A DNA stretch of 62,267 nt from JAWXUD01 sp044432945 (GTDB lineage Bacteria; Cyanobacteriota; Vampirovibrionia; Gastranaerophilales; Gastranaerophilaceae): positions 1 to 62,267 of the forward strand of contig JAWXUD010000007.1 of NCBI GenBank assembly GCA_044432945.1. Direction: 5' to 3'. Of this stretch, positions 34,964 through 43,729 are shown one piece after another. The notes beneath the pieces were generated by a model. That model was not told where the DNA came from, searched no databases, and was given only the letters and a program-made list of their open reading frames with translations. The translations under genes and the position numbers were made by a program. Numbering within the stretch: position 1 is the stretch's first letter; each line of letters begins with the position of its first letter.

Positions 34964-35800
34964 ATGAATGATTCTTTTGTAACAGCCTTAAACACGCAAA
35001 AGTCAACGCAAAACTGGATGGACGTAATAACAGACAACATGACAAACGTCTACACCCCTGGCTTTCGTGAGAAACAGGTCAACTTTAAAACATTTTTAGG
35101 CGGTGCCGTATCTGACGATTATTCAAAAAAAACAAGTCAAGGTAAATCTGCACCAGGTACATCAAATGAAAACCTATTCTTAGAAGGCAAAGGGTTTTTC
35201 CTGCTAAAAACAGCAGAAGGAAACAGTGTTTACACCCGTCTTGGCGAATTTACATTTGATGATGAAGGTGTCTATAAAAACGCTGCAGGCAATACCGTTC
35301 AAGGATATATTCTTAACGACAAAGGCGAAATTATGCAGGGTACAAAATCTATCAAATCGGATTTGTATGAACAAACCGCAATGAAAGGTGGAGCTTTAGA
35401 CATACCAACAACAAATATCAAAATGTGGATTGATCCTAGCAATGGTAAATACTTAGGCAAATACGAAGATTTTGAAATAAAAAATGACGGTACAATCTAT
35501 GGTAAAGCTGATGGCGGAAAAAGAAAAGTTCCACTATATAGAGTTACCACAAGAAACTTCCACAACTCAGCAGAGTTATACGAGTTCAAAGAAGGACAAT
35601 TTCTCGAAACAGAAGCGTCAGGCAAACCCGTCCTTGGCTTTGGAGAAATCCGTTCTGGGCTGATTGAATCATCTAACGCCGATTTTAAAGGAAATATTTC
35701 ATATTATCAAATGGCAAAATTTCAAATGGAAGTCGCCAACAAATTGATTTCAACAAACAAATCGTTGCTTGAAGAAGCATTGAAACTTGTTGGAAGTTAA
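34964..35800 (+). CDS. Flagellar hook/basal-body protein (FlgE/FlgF/FlgG family)
   Basis: A 278-residue axial flagellar protein. It starts with the flagellar rod signature (MDVITDNMTNVYTPGFREKQ), has LFLEGKGFFLLKTAEGNSVY TRLGEF-type beta domain around 70-100 with GVYKNAAGNTVQGYIL, and the C-terminal coiled-coil domain ISYYQMAKFQMEVANKLIST. These mark the FlgE/F/G family; the length fits FlgF or FlgG more than FlgE. It follows the fliK-like gene by 2 bp and ends the operon before a hairpin. There is no cleavable signal peptide, as expected for export by the flagellar type III pathway. Confidence 0.87.
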   Translation: MNDSFVTALNTQKSTQNWMDVITDNMTNVYTPGFREKQVNFKTFLGGAVSDDYSKKTSQGKSAPGTSNENLFLEGKGFFLLKTAEGNSVYTRLGEFTFDDEGVYKNAAGNTVQGYILNDKGEIMQGTKSIKSDLYEQTAMKGGALDIPTTNIKMWIDPSNGKYLGKYEDFEIKNDGTIYGKADGGKRKVPLYRVTTRNFHNSAELYEFKEGQFLETEASGKPVLGFGEIRSGLIESSNADFKGNISYYQMAKFQMEVANKLISTNKSLLEEALKLVGS

Positions 35801-35831
35801 AATTTATATCTATATATTTAACTCCATTTTG

Positions 35832-35852
35832 CAAAGGGATTTCAATCCCTTT
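35832..35852. terminator. Terminator of the flagellar operon
   Basis: CAAAGGGATT / AATCCCTTTG with a very short loop, followed by TTTTATT, between the stops of the flagellar operon and the convergent TOPRIM gene. Confidence 0.75.
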
Positions 35853-35858
35853 GTTTTA

Positions 35859-36839
35859 TTATCTATTCACAATACCGACATTTTTTAATTCGACAATAAT
35901 CCGCTTTATCTCTTCAGAAATATATTTGTCACAATTTATATTTCTCTTAACTAATTGTGCAAATTCAGCCTTTTTAAACTCGCCAGTACCACGCTTTTTA
36001 AAAAATTCTTTTAGAAATGCAACCTTCGAACTAGCCTCCTCTAAACCTTCAATCGAAGCTAAAGAAATGTTTTTTGTCGCATAATTTAGAGTTTTCACAA
36101 TCAACTCATTAGGCAAAATATCTTCAAATTCACCATTTTCAAGAATATAAATTCTATCATTTGGACGCAATTTTAATTTAATTTGTTCAAAATTAGTTTT
36201 TGCATCACTATCTAATAATACAAAAATTGGAATTTTTAAATTCTGTGCAAAATTATAAAAATATTTCACAACCTGATTTTTACCACCAGCCGAAATGACA
36301 TAAACTCCATTATCCTTAAAGTCATAACCACAAATTTTTGCTATTTTAGGCAACAAAATTTCTTCGGTAATACCTTCACACAAAAGAATTTTTCGAACAG
36401 GAAACAACAACCCCTCTTTTTCAACAGAACTTTTTAATGACTTCAACCACTGAAGATTTATGCAAGCCTGCTCATCAATCAACTCCGCACAAGTTGCATA
36501 ATCAATATTATTACGCAACAACTTTTGACACTCAACACTAAGCTCAAATATGCTGTTCTCATATGCGTAAAGCTTTTCGTTTATAGAAAAATCATTTTTT
36601 AACTCATAACCGAGCGATTTAAGCGATGAATTAATTATCGCCTGTGCAAAACTCTTGATTTTGGCATAATCCATCACATCTAATGATACACGATTAAACT
36701 TGGGATAAATTAAATGTCTTGAAATCAAATCCCTAAACACCCGTAAATACTTGATTTCAGTATCTTTAAATCGTGTTAAGCGATCTATCGAAATCAATAT
36801 TTCTTGCTTAGTTAAGTATTTTATTTTAATCTTGTCCAA
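35859..36839 (-). CDS. Stand-alone TOPRIM (OLD/RNase-M5-like) protein
   Basis: A 326-residue protein. Residues 1-145 are helical and of unknown type. The TOPRIM domain (about 150-240) has the conserved Glu in CEGITEE (154-160) and the DxD pair in LLDSDAK (208-214), with VYVISAGGKNQV between, as in OLD-family nucleases, DNA primases and topoisomerases. Residues 245-326 are helical. No ATPase domain precedes it, so it is not a full OLD nuclease. It begins with TTG at 36839 behind a good GAGGC site, with no ATG nearby in frame. Neighbouring genes are flagellar and nucleotidase, not clearly defence-related. It could be a nuclease, possibly in defence or repair. Confidence 0.7.
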   Translation of the reverse strand: MDKIKIKYLTKQEILISIDRLTRFKDTEIKYLRVFRDLISRHLIYPKFNRVSLDVMDYAKIKSFAQAIINSSLKSLGYELKNDFSINEKLYAYENSIFELSVECQKLLRNNIDYATCAELIDEQACINLQWLKSLKSSVEKEGLLFPVRKILLCEGITEEILLPKIAKICGYDFKDNGVYVISAGGKNQVVKYFYNFAQNLKIPIFVLLDSDAKTNFEQIKLKLRPNDRIYILENGEFEDILPNELIVKTLNYATKNISLASIEGLEEASSKVAFLKEFFKKRGTGEFKKAEFAQLVKRNINCDKYISEEIKRIIVELKNVGIVNR

Positions 36840-36997
36840 ACTAGCCTCATTTAATCTATAAAAAATTATATCATACTATTATTTTTTAACGCTTAGCAAG
36901 GTTAAATGTAAAATTTTCTTAATATTAACCAGATTAAAAGCAAAAAAATATTTTATGAGTTTTCAAATTAATACATAGTAGAAATAGGTTTATAATA

Positions 36998-38617
36998 ATG
37001 GATAACAAAATACAAACAGTAACCACTGCAAGTCCGATTAGTACCAATAAATTAACCAATAATAAAAAATATTCTAGCAATACTAATTTGCTAAATAATT
37101 ATCTCACAAAAGATACATTTGTTTTATCACCCACCAAACAACCTTCCAACAAAAGCGTTGATGTTAGCCTATTTCAAATCTCAGATATTCACGGAAAAAT
37201 GACCAATATGGAAAGAATTGGAGCAGTTTCTAAAAGATTTGACGAGATGAATAATGATAAAATAAAATTAAAACTAGCAACTGGCGACATATTATTAGGC
37301 TCAAATCCAAATACAAACAAAGTAGCATCAGACTTTATGAACTGGATAGGCATAACAGCCAACGCAATCGGAAACCACGAGCTTGACGCAACTCCAGAAG
37401 CCTTTGCAAAAACAATAGAAAACGCTAATTATAAATTATTAGCAGTAAATTGTAATATCGCTGACGATTGTCCACTAGTCGACAAAATCAATAAATCCAC
37501 TATTGAAGAATACAACGGAGAAAAATTCGGCATAATCGGAGCAGCTCCAATTGATATGTTAGAACGAGTTGGCACAAGAGAATCCACAAACGCTATACAA
37601 ATTGATAACTTAGACGTAACTATTGAAAAAATCCAACAAGAAGTTGATAAATTTAAAGAACAAGGTATTAACAAAATTATTTTATTATCACATGTTGGAC
37701 TAAAAGGTGATCAACGCATAGCAAAAGAAACCTCTGGAGTTGACATAATTCTTGGTGGTCACACGCACAACTTAATTAAAGGTGTCGAAAAAGACAAAAA
37801 CTTATTCTCTTCGAAAACAAACGAACCAGTTCTATTAACCCAAATCGGGAAAGATGGTGAATACGTAGGAATAGTCAACGCCTCTTTTGATAAAGAAGGC
37901 ATACTTACAAAAATCCAAAACAATGTTATAAAAACATTCAACTTTGACAGAAGATTACCTATCAGAGCTGCGGTTGAAAGCATAGTTGGCAAACCAGAAA
38001 TTCTTGGTGTCATAAACTCAGCACCGCCAGTCCCAAAAGACAGGTTGCTCTCTAACAACCCTCACGGCAATTTCATAGTTGATGCAATGAAGAACGCACT
38101 TGATACAGATGTTGCTATACTAAACGCAGGAAACGTTCGAGGATTTTTTGTAAATGGGGAAATAGATGCTCGCCGTGTCAATGACATAACTCCATTTGAA
38201 GACAAAATGATGATTTGTGAACTGAGCGAAAAACAAATCGTAGACGCCATAAAAATCGGTGGTAAATCTTTTGAAAAAACATCACACAAACCAGGCATTC
38301 TATTGGTTTCAGGATTAAACTACACAATAACGGATAAAGGCGAATTACTTGATCTAACATTTATCAATAAAAATGGTGAGAAATCAAAAATAGACATAAA
38401 CAATCCTAGCGAAACAAGAAAACTAACTGTCGCTTGTGATGATTACTTTGCATACGGTGGCGATTTTTATCTTCCAGTCAACGAAAACCCTGACTACATC
38501 GTAAAAGAATTAGGCGTTGACAAAAACGTTTATACGGCAAACTACATCAGAAACCACAACGGTCCGATCAAAATAAAAGAAGATAACCGAGTTCAGATTG
38601 TAAAATCACAATCATAA
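36998..38617 (+). CDS. 5'-nucleotidase/2',3'-cyclic phosphodiesterase-like metallophosphoesterase
   Basis: A 539-residue two-domain enzyme. The metallophosphatase domain has the metal ligands in SDIHGKM (D63, H65), ATGDILLG, GNHELD (125-130), LLSHVG and LGGHTHN. The C-terminal domain (about 330-539) is the 5_nucleotid_C type with NPHGNFIVDAMKNAL, LNAGNVRGFF and YFAYGGDFY, containing the substrate-binding Phe/Tyr residues. There is no signal peptide: the first 53 residues are polar and Asn/Thr/Ser-rich. UshA-type homologues are usually periplasmic, so cytoplasmic or non-classical location is a question. The stop lies 1 bp from that of the convergent sigma-factor gene. Substrate is probably nucleotides, not certain. 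Confidence 0.83.
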   Translation: MDNKIQTVTTASPISTNKLTNNKKYSSNTNLLNNYLTKDTFVLSPTKQPSNKSVDVSLFQISDIHGKMTNMERIGAVSKRFDEMNNDKIKLKLATGDILLGSNPNTNKVASDFMNWIGITANAIGNHELDATPEAFAKTIENANYKLLAVNCNIADDCPLVDKINKSTIEEYNGEKFGIIGAAPIDMLERVGTRESTNAIQIDNLDVTIEKIQQEVDKFKEQGINKIILLSHVGLKGDQRIAKETSGVDIILGGHTHNLIKGVEKDKNLFSSKTNEPVLLTQIGKDGEYVGIVNASFDKEGILTKIQNNVIKTFNFDRRLPIRAAVESIVGKPEILGVINSAPPVPKDRLLSNNPHGNFIVDAMKNALDTDVAILNAGNVRGFFVNGEIDARRVNDITPFEDKMMICELSEKQIVDAIKIGGKSFEKTSHKPGILLVSGLNYTITDKGELLDLTFINKNGEKSKIDINNPSETRKLTVACDDYFAYGGDFYLPVNENPDYIVKELGVDKNVYTANYIRNHNGPIKIKEDNRVQIVKSQS

Positions 38618-38618
38618 A

Positions 38619-39281
38619 TTAGTAGCCGTAAAGCCCTCTAGAGTTCAAATAATCTCTCACTGTGTTTAAAGAAGCCTGAACAATACGGGTTACACGAGAA
38701 GATGATAGACCGATTTGTTGTGCAATATCTTTAACTTGCATATTTCTATAAAATCTATACTCGACAACAGTTCTTTCTTTTGCAGGCAAATTTGAGATAG
38801 CAACCCTAATCAAACGACCCATTTCTGAGATTTCTGCGTTCTCATCAGGCATCGCATGACCATCTCTTAAGAAATCAAAGGGCGAATCATTTTCACTCGC
38901 AGATGCAGCCAAGCCATCAATAGATAATACCGTTGAATAAATTGTTTCACGAACTTTTGCACGTTGCATATCAACGCCTTCTACAACCTCTTCATCATCA
39001 TATGAATCATCTGCTTTGTGCTTTTGTGCATACCATTTATAACGGATACGCAATTCGTTTCTTATAGCCCAACGAACAGCTGTCGCCATATAAGCACCGT
39101 TATATTTTTCTAACTGTTCTTCTGTTTTATCCTTAATCAATACCTGTACAGCAATAACGCCAATTGAAACCAACTCCTCATATTCCACCATATGTGAAGG
39201 GATACGGCGTTGTTCAATTTTAGCAACCTTTTTCACTATATCAATATATTCAAGTAATTTTTCTTTATTGTCTATAATCAT
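38619..39281 (-). CDS. Sigma factor of the FliA (sigma-28) type
   Basis: A 220-residue sigma-70-family protein without region 1. Region 2 starts early (IPSHMVEYEELVSIGVIAVQ, then YMATAVRWAIRNELR, the DNA-melting part), and regions 3/4 end with NLPAKERTVVEYRFYRNMQV and the helix-turn-helix DIAQQIGLSSSRVTRIVQAS. Length and missing region 1 fit FliA or the sporulation SigF/G group; flhB upstream (29 bp, same strand) favours the flagellar sigma-28. An acidic insert separates regions 2 and 4. It may direct flagellar genes elsewhere, possibly also the flagellar operon at 33.4 kb. A role at the GCAATT-N17-TTTATA promoters is possible but untested. Confidence 0.82.
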   Translation of the reverse strand: MIIDNKEKLLEYIDIVKKVAKIEQRRIPSHMVEYEELVSIGVIAVQVLIKDKTEEQLEKYNGAYMATAVRWAIRNELRIRYKWYAQKHKADDSYDDEEVVEGVDMQRAKVRETIYSTVLSIDGLAASASENDSPFDFLRDGHAMPDENAEISEMGRLIRVAISNLPAKERTVVEYRFYRNMQVKDIAQQIGLSSSRVTRIVQASLNTVRDYLNSRGLYGY

Positions 39282-39310
39282 GATTAAAATTATCTTAGCA
39301 TCAAGCTATT

Positions 39311-40384
39311 CTATTTAACACCTTTATTCGTAGTATTTTTTCTATTATACACAAAAAGTAAGATTTCTGCAATTGCTTTATACAATTCAGGTGGAATTTG
39401 TTGATTTAAATCAACCATTTTATACAAAGCTCTTGCCACTGGTGGGTTTTCAACAACAGGGATATTATGTTCACGTGCTATACCTATAATCTTTTTAGCC
39501 AACAATTGACTACCTTTTGCTATCAACATCGGAGATGCCATTGTTTCAGCTTTATATTTCAAGGCACAAGCAACATGAGTCGGGTTAGTAACAATGAAAT
39601 CAGCATCAGGAACAGAATCCATCATGCCTTTTTGAAGCATCTGCATACGGCGTTGTCTTAACGCTGCCTTAACATTGGGGTCACCCTCAGTATTTTTATA
39701 CTCATCTTTTATCTCTTTAAAAGACATCTTCTGGTCTTTTAAAAATTTCCATTTAGTTACCCCATAATCAGCAGCTGAAATAACCAAAAAGGCGATACAA
39801 GCCTTAAATATGAACTCTGTCAACAACGAACCAAACTCAATCATTACGGCAAAATTGTTGTCAATTGACGCCAACATCAAAATCGTTTCGATATGAGCGC
39901 TATAAACACTCCAACCGATAAAACCCAACAGAACAACCTTTACGATGTTTTTAAACAACTCGAACAATGTTTTAACTGACATTATATTTTTAAAATACTT
40001 TGAAGGGTTAAGCTTATCTAATTTTGGCACTAAAGGAGCTGTCGCAACCAATGGGCCAACCTGAATAAAATCCGCCATTATTGCCACAAACCAAGCAGTT
40101 AAAAGTACAGGTGCTATGATTAAAAAACCGACCTTTATTGTCGCTGTCCAAATATAAGTATAACCAATTTCTGCCAAATGCCCATTTGGAATTTGTTCAT
40201 ATAACAAAACAAACAACTGCTCAATTTGTTCCCAAATAAACGGTGCTAAGGCAAAAATTGTGGAAAATAAAATGAGCAAAGAAATCGCTGTTGAAAAATC
40301 TTTTGATTTTACAACCTGACCTTCTTTTCTTGCCTGTTCCAGCTTTCGAGGCGTGGCTTCAAACTGTTTATCTTCATCACCCAT
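39311..40384 (-). CDS. flhB: Flagellar biosynthesis protein FlhB
   Basis: Switch protein of the flagellar export gate. The 357-residue protein starts GDEDKQFEATPRKLEQARKE, typical for FlhB, then has four transmembrane helices (about 27-50, 75-110, 140-165, 180-205) and a cytoplasmic C-terminal domain. The autocleavage site NPTH is visible in VTNPTHVACALKY, at which FlhB cuts itself to switch export from rod/hook to filament. The last part (VDLNQQIPPELYKAIAEIL) is conserved. It is preceded by deoC on the same strand and followed by the sigma-28-like gene. Confidence 0.96.
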   Translation of the reverse strand: MGDEDKQFEATPRKLEQARKEGQVVKSKDFSTAISLLILFSTIFALAPFIWEQIEQLFVLLYEQIPNGHLAEIGYTYIWTATIKVGFLIIAPVLLTAWFVAIMADFIQVGPLVATAPLVPKLDKLNPSKYFKNIMSVKTLFELFKNIVKVVLLGFIGWSVYSAHIETILMLASIDNNFAVMIEFGSLLTEFIFKACIAFLVISAADYGVTKWKFLKDQKMSFKEIKDEYKNTEGDPNVKAALRQRRMQMLQKGMMDSVPDADFIVTNPTHVACALKYKAETMASPMLIAKGSQLLAKKIIGIAREHNIPVVENPPVARALYKMVDLNQQIPPELYKAIAEILLFVYNRKNTTNKGVK

Positions 40385-40442
40385 CTTTGCACCTTTCTAT
40401 TAATAATATAATAGCACAAATCCAAAAATCATTTAGTCTTGC

Positions 40443-41090
40443 CTACTGAACAATTTTCACTCCGCTAGAAGTACCCAATCTTTCAGCACCTGCCTCTATC
40501 ATTTTAATAGCAGTTTCTTTATCACGAATTCCACCTGATGCTTTTACCAAAAGCCCACTTGCCGAAACTGTTTTATACATCAACTCCACATTTTCAACCG
40601 TTGCACCAACACCGTTTTTAACAAAGCCAGTTGAAGTTTTTACAAAATCAGCACCTGCTTTTATACATAACTTACAAGCAATTTCTATTTCTGATTTATC
40701 CAACAAATCAGTTTCTAAAATAACCTTTAAAGGTATATTCTTACAAGCTTTTTTAACAGTTGCAATATCTTGTTCAACAAAATCATAATGCTTCTCTTTC
40801 AACTCTGAAACATTTATGACCATATCAATTTCATCAGCACCATCATTAATCGCCAAAGAAGTTTCAAACGCCTTGACTTCTGGCTTATTAGCTCCCAGCG
40901 AAAACCCAACCACAGTCACAATTTTAACATCACTTCCTGCAAGTTCTTTTTTAGCCAAAGCCACATAATTAGGGTTTATACAAACACCCAAAAATTTATA
41001 CTCCTTTGCCTCTTCAAAAAGATGCATAAACTCACTCATGCTCGCATCTTGTTTTAATAAAGTATGTTCAATATGTCTATTTAAATTCAT
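40443..41090 (-). CDS. deoC: Deoxyribose-phosphate aldolase
   Basis: Splits deoxyribose 5-phosphate into glyceraldehyde 3-phosphate and acetaldehyde. The 215-residue TIM barrel has the family start NRHIEHTLLKQDAS, the catalytic region EIDMVINVSELKEKHYD, the Schiff-base lysine in GADFVKTSTGFVKNGV, and GLLVKASGGIRDKETA with a second active-site lysine; the end RLGTSSGVKIV is phosphate-binding. It begins immediately after the metF stop (0 bp) and is followed after 58 bp by flhB. The grouping with metF and flagellar genes seems to be by operon position only. Confidence 0.94.
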   Translation of the reverse strand: MNLNRHIEHTLLKQDASMSEFMHLFEEAKEYKFLGVCINPNYVALAKKELAGSDVKIVTVVGFSLGANKPEVKAFETSLAINDGADEIDMVINVSELKEKHYDFVEQDIATVKKACKNIPLKVILETDLLDKSEIEIACKLCIKAGADFVKTSTGFVKNGVGATVENVELMYKTVSASGLLVKASGGIRDKETAIKMIEAGAERLGTSSGVKIVQ

Positions 41091-41966
41091 TTATCCTCCA
41101 ATATTTTCTAATATTTCACAAGTAGACTTCGCCTTGTTAAGCGTATAAAAATGTAATCCAGAAATCTCTGCATCAATCAACTGTTGCACCTGATAACTAG
41201 CAAATTCAACGCCAAATTTTTGCATATCTGATGGACTATCACGAAATTTCTCTATTCTTTTCATCAATGTTTTTGGCACTGAAATATTTGCCAAGTTTGT
41301 CATTTTAAAAACTTGTTTCTCATTTAAAATCGGCATTACCCCTGCAATTATAGGAACATTTATCCCCGCATCTCTAACCAGCTGAACAAAACTAAAATAC
41401 TTATCGTTATCAAAAAACAATTGAGTAAAAATAGCACTAGCCCCTGCATCAACTTTCTTTTTCAAATTCTCAATATCCTGATACAAATCACCGCACTCAA
41501 TATGAGCTTCTGGATATCCAGCAACCGCAATCGACAAATCTGAATTCGTCCTTACGAAACCAACAAGCTCATTTGCATACATAAATTCATGCATAATCTC
41601 TTTATCTTTTGGAATATCTCCTCTCAGTGCTAATATTTTATCAATATTTAACGATTTAAACAACTTCAAATGCTCCAAAACTGCCGATTTAGTATTACAA
41701 ATACAGGTCAAATGAGGCATTATATCAAAATCAAATTCCAACTTCAATCGTTTTAACAAATAAAAATCATCACAACACCCACCCGTTGCACCATAAGTCA
41801 ACGAAATAAATTCTGGGTTAAGCTTTATTAAAATCTCAAGCTCAGAGAAAAGTTCTTCGACATCATTTTTAGGTGGAAAAATTTCGAAAGAAATCTTTGG
41901 CTGAACCCATTTATAAACCTGAGTACCTGCCATGTTTTTTTGAGAATATATTTCATCTAATTTCAT
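41091..41966 (-). CDS. metF: Methylenetetrahydrofolate reductase
   Basis: FAD-dependent reduction of 5,10-methylene-THF to 5-methyl-THF for methionine synthesis. The TIM barrel shows KISFEIFPPKNDVEELFSEL at the start, PEFISLTYGATGGCCDDF, HLTCICNTKSAVLEHLK, KILALRGDIPKD, IAVAGYPEAHIE and FTQLFFDNDKYFSFV, all family blocks. I place the start at ATG 41966 (291 residues) rather than at a TTG eight codons upstream. A TATAAT is only 4 to 10 nt before this ATG, so either transcription starts farther upstream or the true start is the Met at 41933. The 52-bp divergent gap to sulP holds both promoters. Confidence 0.93.
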   Translation of the reverse strand: MKLDEIYSQKNMAGTQVYKWVQPKISFEIFPPKNDVEELFSELEILIKLNPEFISLTYGATGGCCDDFYLLKRLKLEFDFDIMPHLTCICNTKSAVLEHLKLFKSLNIDKILALRGDIPKDKEIMHEFMYANELVGFVRTNSDLSIAVAGYPEAHIECGDLYQDIENLKKKVDAGASAIFTQLFFDNDKYFSFVQLVRDAGINVPIIAGVMPILNEKQVFKMTNLANISVPKTLMKRIEKFRDSPSDMQKFGVEFASYQVQQLIDAEISGLHFYTLNKAKSTCEILENIGG

Positions 41967-42001
41967 GAAGTAATTATAGCATAAGTGCAAAATTATATTT
42001 T

Positions 42002-42019
42002 TTTGTTAAAATTAACAAA
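42002..42019. promoter_or_regulatory. Palindrome between divergent metF and sulP
   Basis: TTTGTTAA-AA-TTAACAAA, arms of 8 bp, touching the ATG of the SulP gene. It could be an operator controlling the divergent pair. A Rex site would need a longer spacer, so I do not assign it. Confidence 0.4.
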
Positions 42020-43647
42020 TGGATATAAAAGCAAAAATCAAAATCCTAAGCGGTGATATTTTAGGTGGACTGAACGCAGCTATCGTGACCTTGCCACAAG
42101 CTTTGGCATTCGGGGTTACTACTGGTTTAGGAGCAAGTGCTGGGATTTGGGGAGCAATTATCGCCTGTCTATTCGCAGGGATTGTAGGACCTAAAACCCC
42201 TATCATTTCTGGTGCAACTGGACCTGTAGTTATAGTTTTAGCCAGTGTTATGGCTTCAATCGGTCACGATATAAACGCCATTGTGGCTGTAATTATGATA
42301 GCGGCGATTATGCAAATACTTGCAAGCTTAACTAACTTAGTAAACATTGTAAAATATATTCCTTATCCAGTAATTTCAGGATTTATGAACGGCGTAGGTG
42401 TCGTCATTATATTAATGCAACTAAACCCTCTAATCGGGTTTAATACAGAAGCTTCGACTATTTCAAGCATCAAGACCTTCATTACAAACATACAAAACTA
42501 CAACCAAGATGCATTGATATTGGGGATAATAACGTTAATAATAGTATTTTTCATGCCAAAAAAAATCAATAAAATTATTCCTGCTCAAATTCTTGCTTTA
42601 ATTATTGGTACAATAATTTCTATAAAATCTGGCATGAACGTTGAACGAATTTCAGAAGTTACTTTCAACCTACCAAGCATCGTATTTGATGGTTTTGAAC
42701 TAAACGATATTATAGAATACCTACATTATGGATTAATTTTGGCAATTGTATTTTCTTCTGAAAGTATGCTAACTGGCTTGGTCACAGATTCTTTAACAAA
42801 AACTCGCCACAGCCCTAAATTGTTATTAGCATCGCAAGGTTTTGGAAACGTTTTTTGTGCATTAACAGGCTCGCTACCAGGCTCAGCAGCAACTATGCGA
42901 ACAGTTGCTGCGATTAAAGCAGGAGCAACAACTAAATTCTCGGCGATAGTCACGCCTGCTGTTTTATTTTTATTAATGTTTAAATTCTCCGACCACGTTG
43001 CAGAAATCCCATTAGCTGTGCTTGCGGGGATTTTGATTAAAATCGGATACGACATTGTCGATACAAAATTATTAAAAGTTATTAAAATAGCGTCTAAAGA
43101 CGATTTATACGTGTTGTTTACAGTATTTATCCTAACCGTGTTTTACAATTTAATCTTTGCCGTAGCTGCGGGCATAACCCTTGCTGCATTGCTTTATGCA
43201 AAAAGAATTGCAGATAAGACTAAAATTATTGAAAAAACTGTTTATGATAAAGATATTGCAAAATTAGAAAGAATAGTCGAGCGTGATTACAGCCATAAAA
43301 TAAGAATTGCCCATATTGATGGACAATTCTTCTTCGGGTCTGCAACTCAAATGATTGCAAAATTTGATGAAATGTGGGGGACAAGATATCTAATCCTAAA
43401 CTACGATGGCGAAGATTTGCTTGATATATCAGCAATTTTTGCACTAGAAGATATTATCGAAAGACTTAAATCACAAGATATAAAAATCGTCCTCGTTATA
43501 AAAAATGAAGAAATTTTCAACCAACTAGAATCTCATAAAATTGTTGAAAAAATCAAAAGACATAAAATATTTTATTCAGAAATCGATGCGATTGATTTTG
43601 CAAAAAAAGCGTTCACCAAAAAAGCTAAGAAGAAATATAATAAATAA
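42019..43647 (+). CDS. SulP family anion transporter with STAS domain
   Basis: A 542-residue inner-membrane protein with about 10-12 transmembrane helices in the first 390 residues. Visible features are GGLNAAIVTLPQALAFGVTTG, GATGPVVIVLASV, GFMNGVGVVIIL, LTGSLPGSAATMRTVAAIKAG, and ending with a STAS domain at about 420-530 (KIRIAHIDGQFFFGSATQMI, then DLLDISAIFALEDII). SulP members carry sulfate, bicarbonate or other anions; the related cyanobacterial BicA takes bicarbonate. Which anion is used here cannot be read from sequence. Divergent from metF and convergent with the phosphohexomutase gene. Confidence 0.92.
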   Translation: MDIKAKIKILSGDILGGLNAAIVTLPQALAFGVTTGLGASAGIWGAIIACLFAGIVGPKTPIISGATGPVVIVLASVMASIGHDINAIVAVIMIAAIMQILASLTNLVNIVKYIPYPVISGFMNGVGVVIILMQLNPLIGFNTEASTISSIKTFITNIQNYNQDALILGIITLIIVFFMPKKINKIIPAQILALIIGTIISIKSGMNVERISEVTFNLPSIVFDGFELNDIIEYLHYGLILAIVFSSESMLTGLVTDSLTKTRHSPKLLLASQGFGNVFCALTGSLPGSAATMRTVAAIKAGATTKFSAIVTPAVLFLLMFKFSDHVAEIPLAVLAGILIKIGYDIVDTKLLKVIKIASKDDLYVLFTVFILTVFYNLIFAVAAGITLAALLYAKRIADKTKIIEKTVYDKDIAKLERIVERDYSHKIRIAHIDGQFFFGSATQMIAKFDEMWGTRYLILNYDGEDLLDISAIFALEDIIERLKSQDIKIVLVIKNEEIFNQLESHKIVEKIKRHKIFYSEIDAIDFAKKAFTKKAKKKYNK

Positions 43648-43666
43648 TTTAGAGTTAATACAAATT

Positions 43667-43702
43667 TTAGAGGCGATTTTTTGTTCAAAAAATCGCCTCT
43701 AA
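43667..43702. terminator. Palindromic terminator after the SulP gene
   Basis: TTAGAGGCGATTTTTT / AAAAAATCGCCTCTAA with a 4-nt loop, between convergent stops. It belongs to a set of similar palindromes in the window whose arms share GGCGATTTT. Confidence 0.85.
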
Positions 43703-43729
43703 CTAATCATTCATAATTTTCAAATTCAT

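Noticed and set aside
38062..38360. Long minus-strand ORFs inside the nucleotidase gene
   Set aside because: They lie opposite a gene with clear catalytic motifs and have no family-like composition or ribosome sites.
42003..42018. Rex operator TTGTTAA-AA-TTAACAA
   Set aside because: Spacer is 2 bp instead of 4, so it does not fit the 18-bp consensus; kept only as a generic palindrome.
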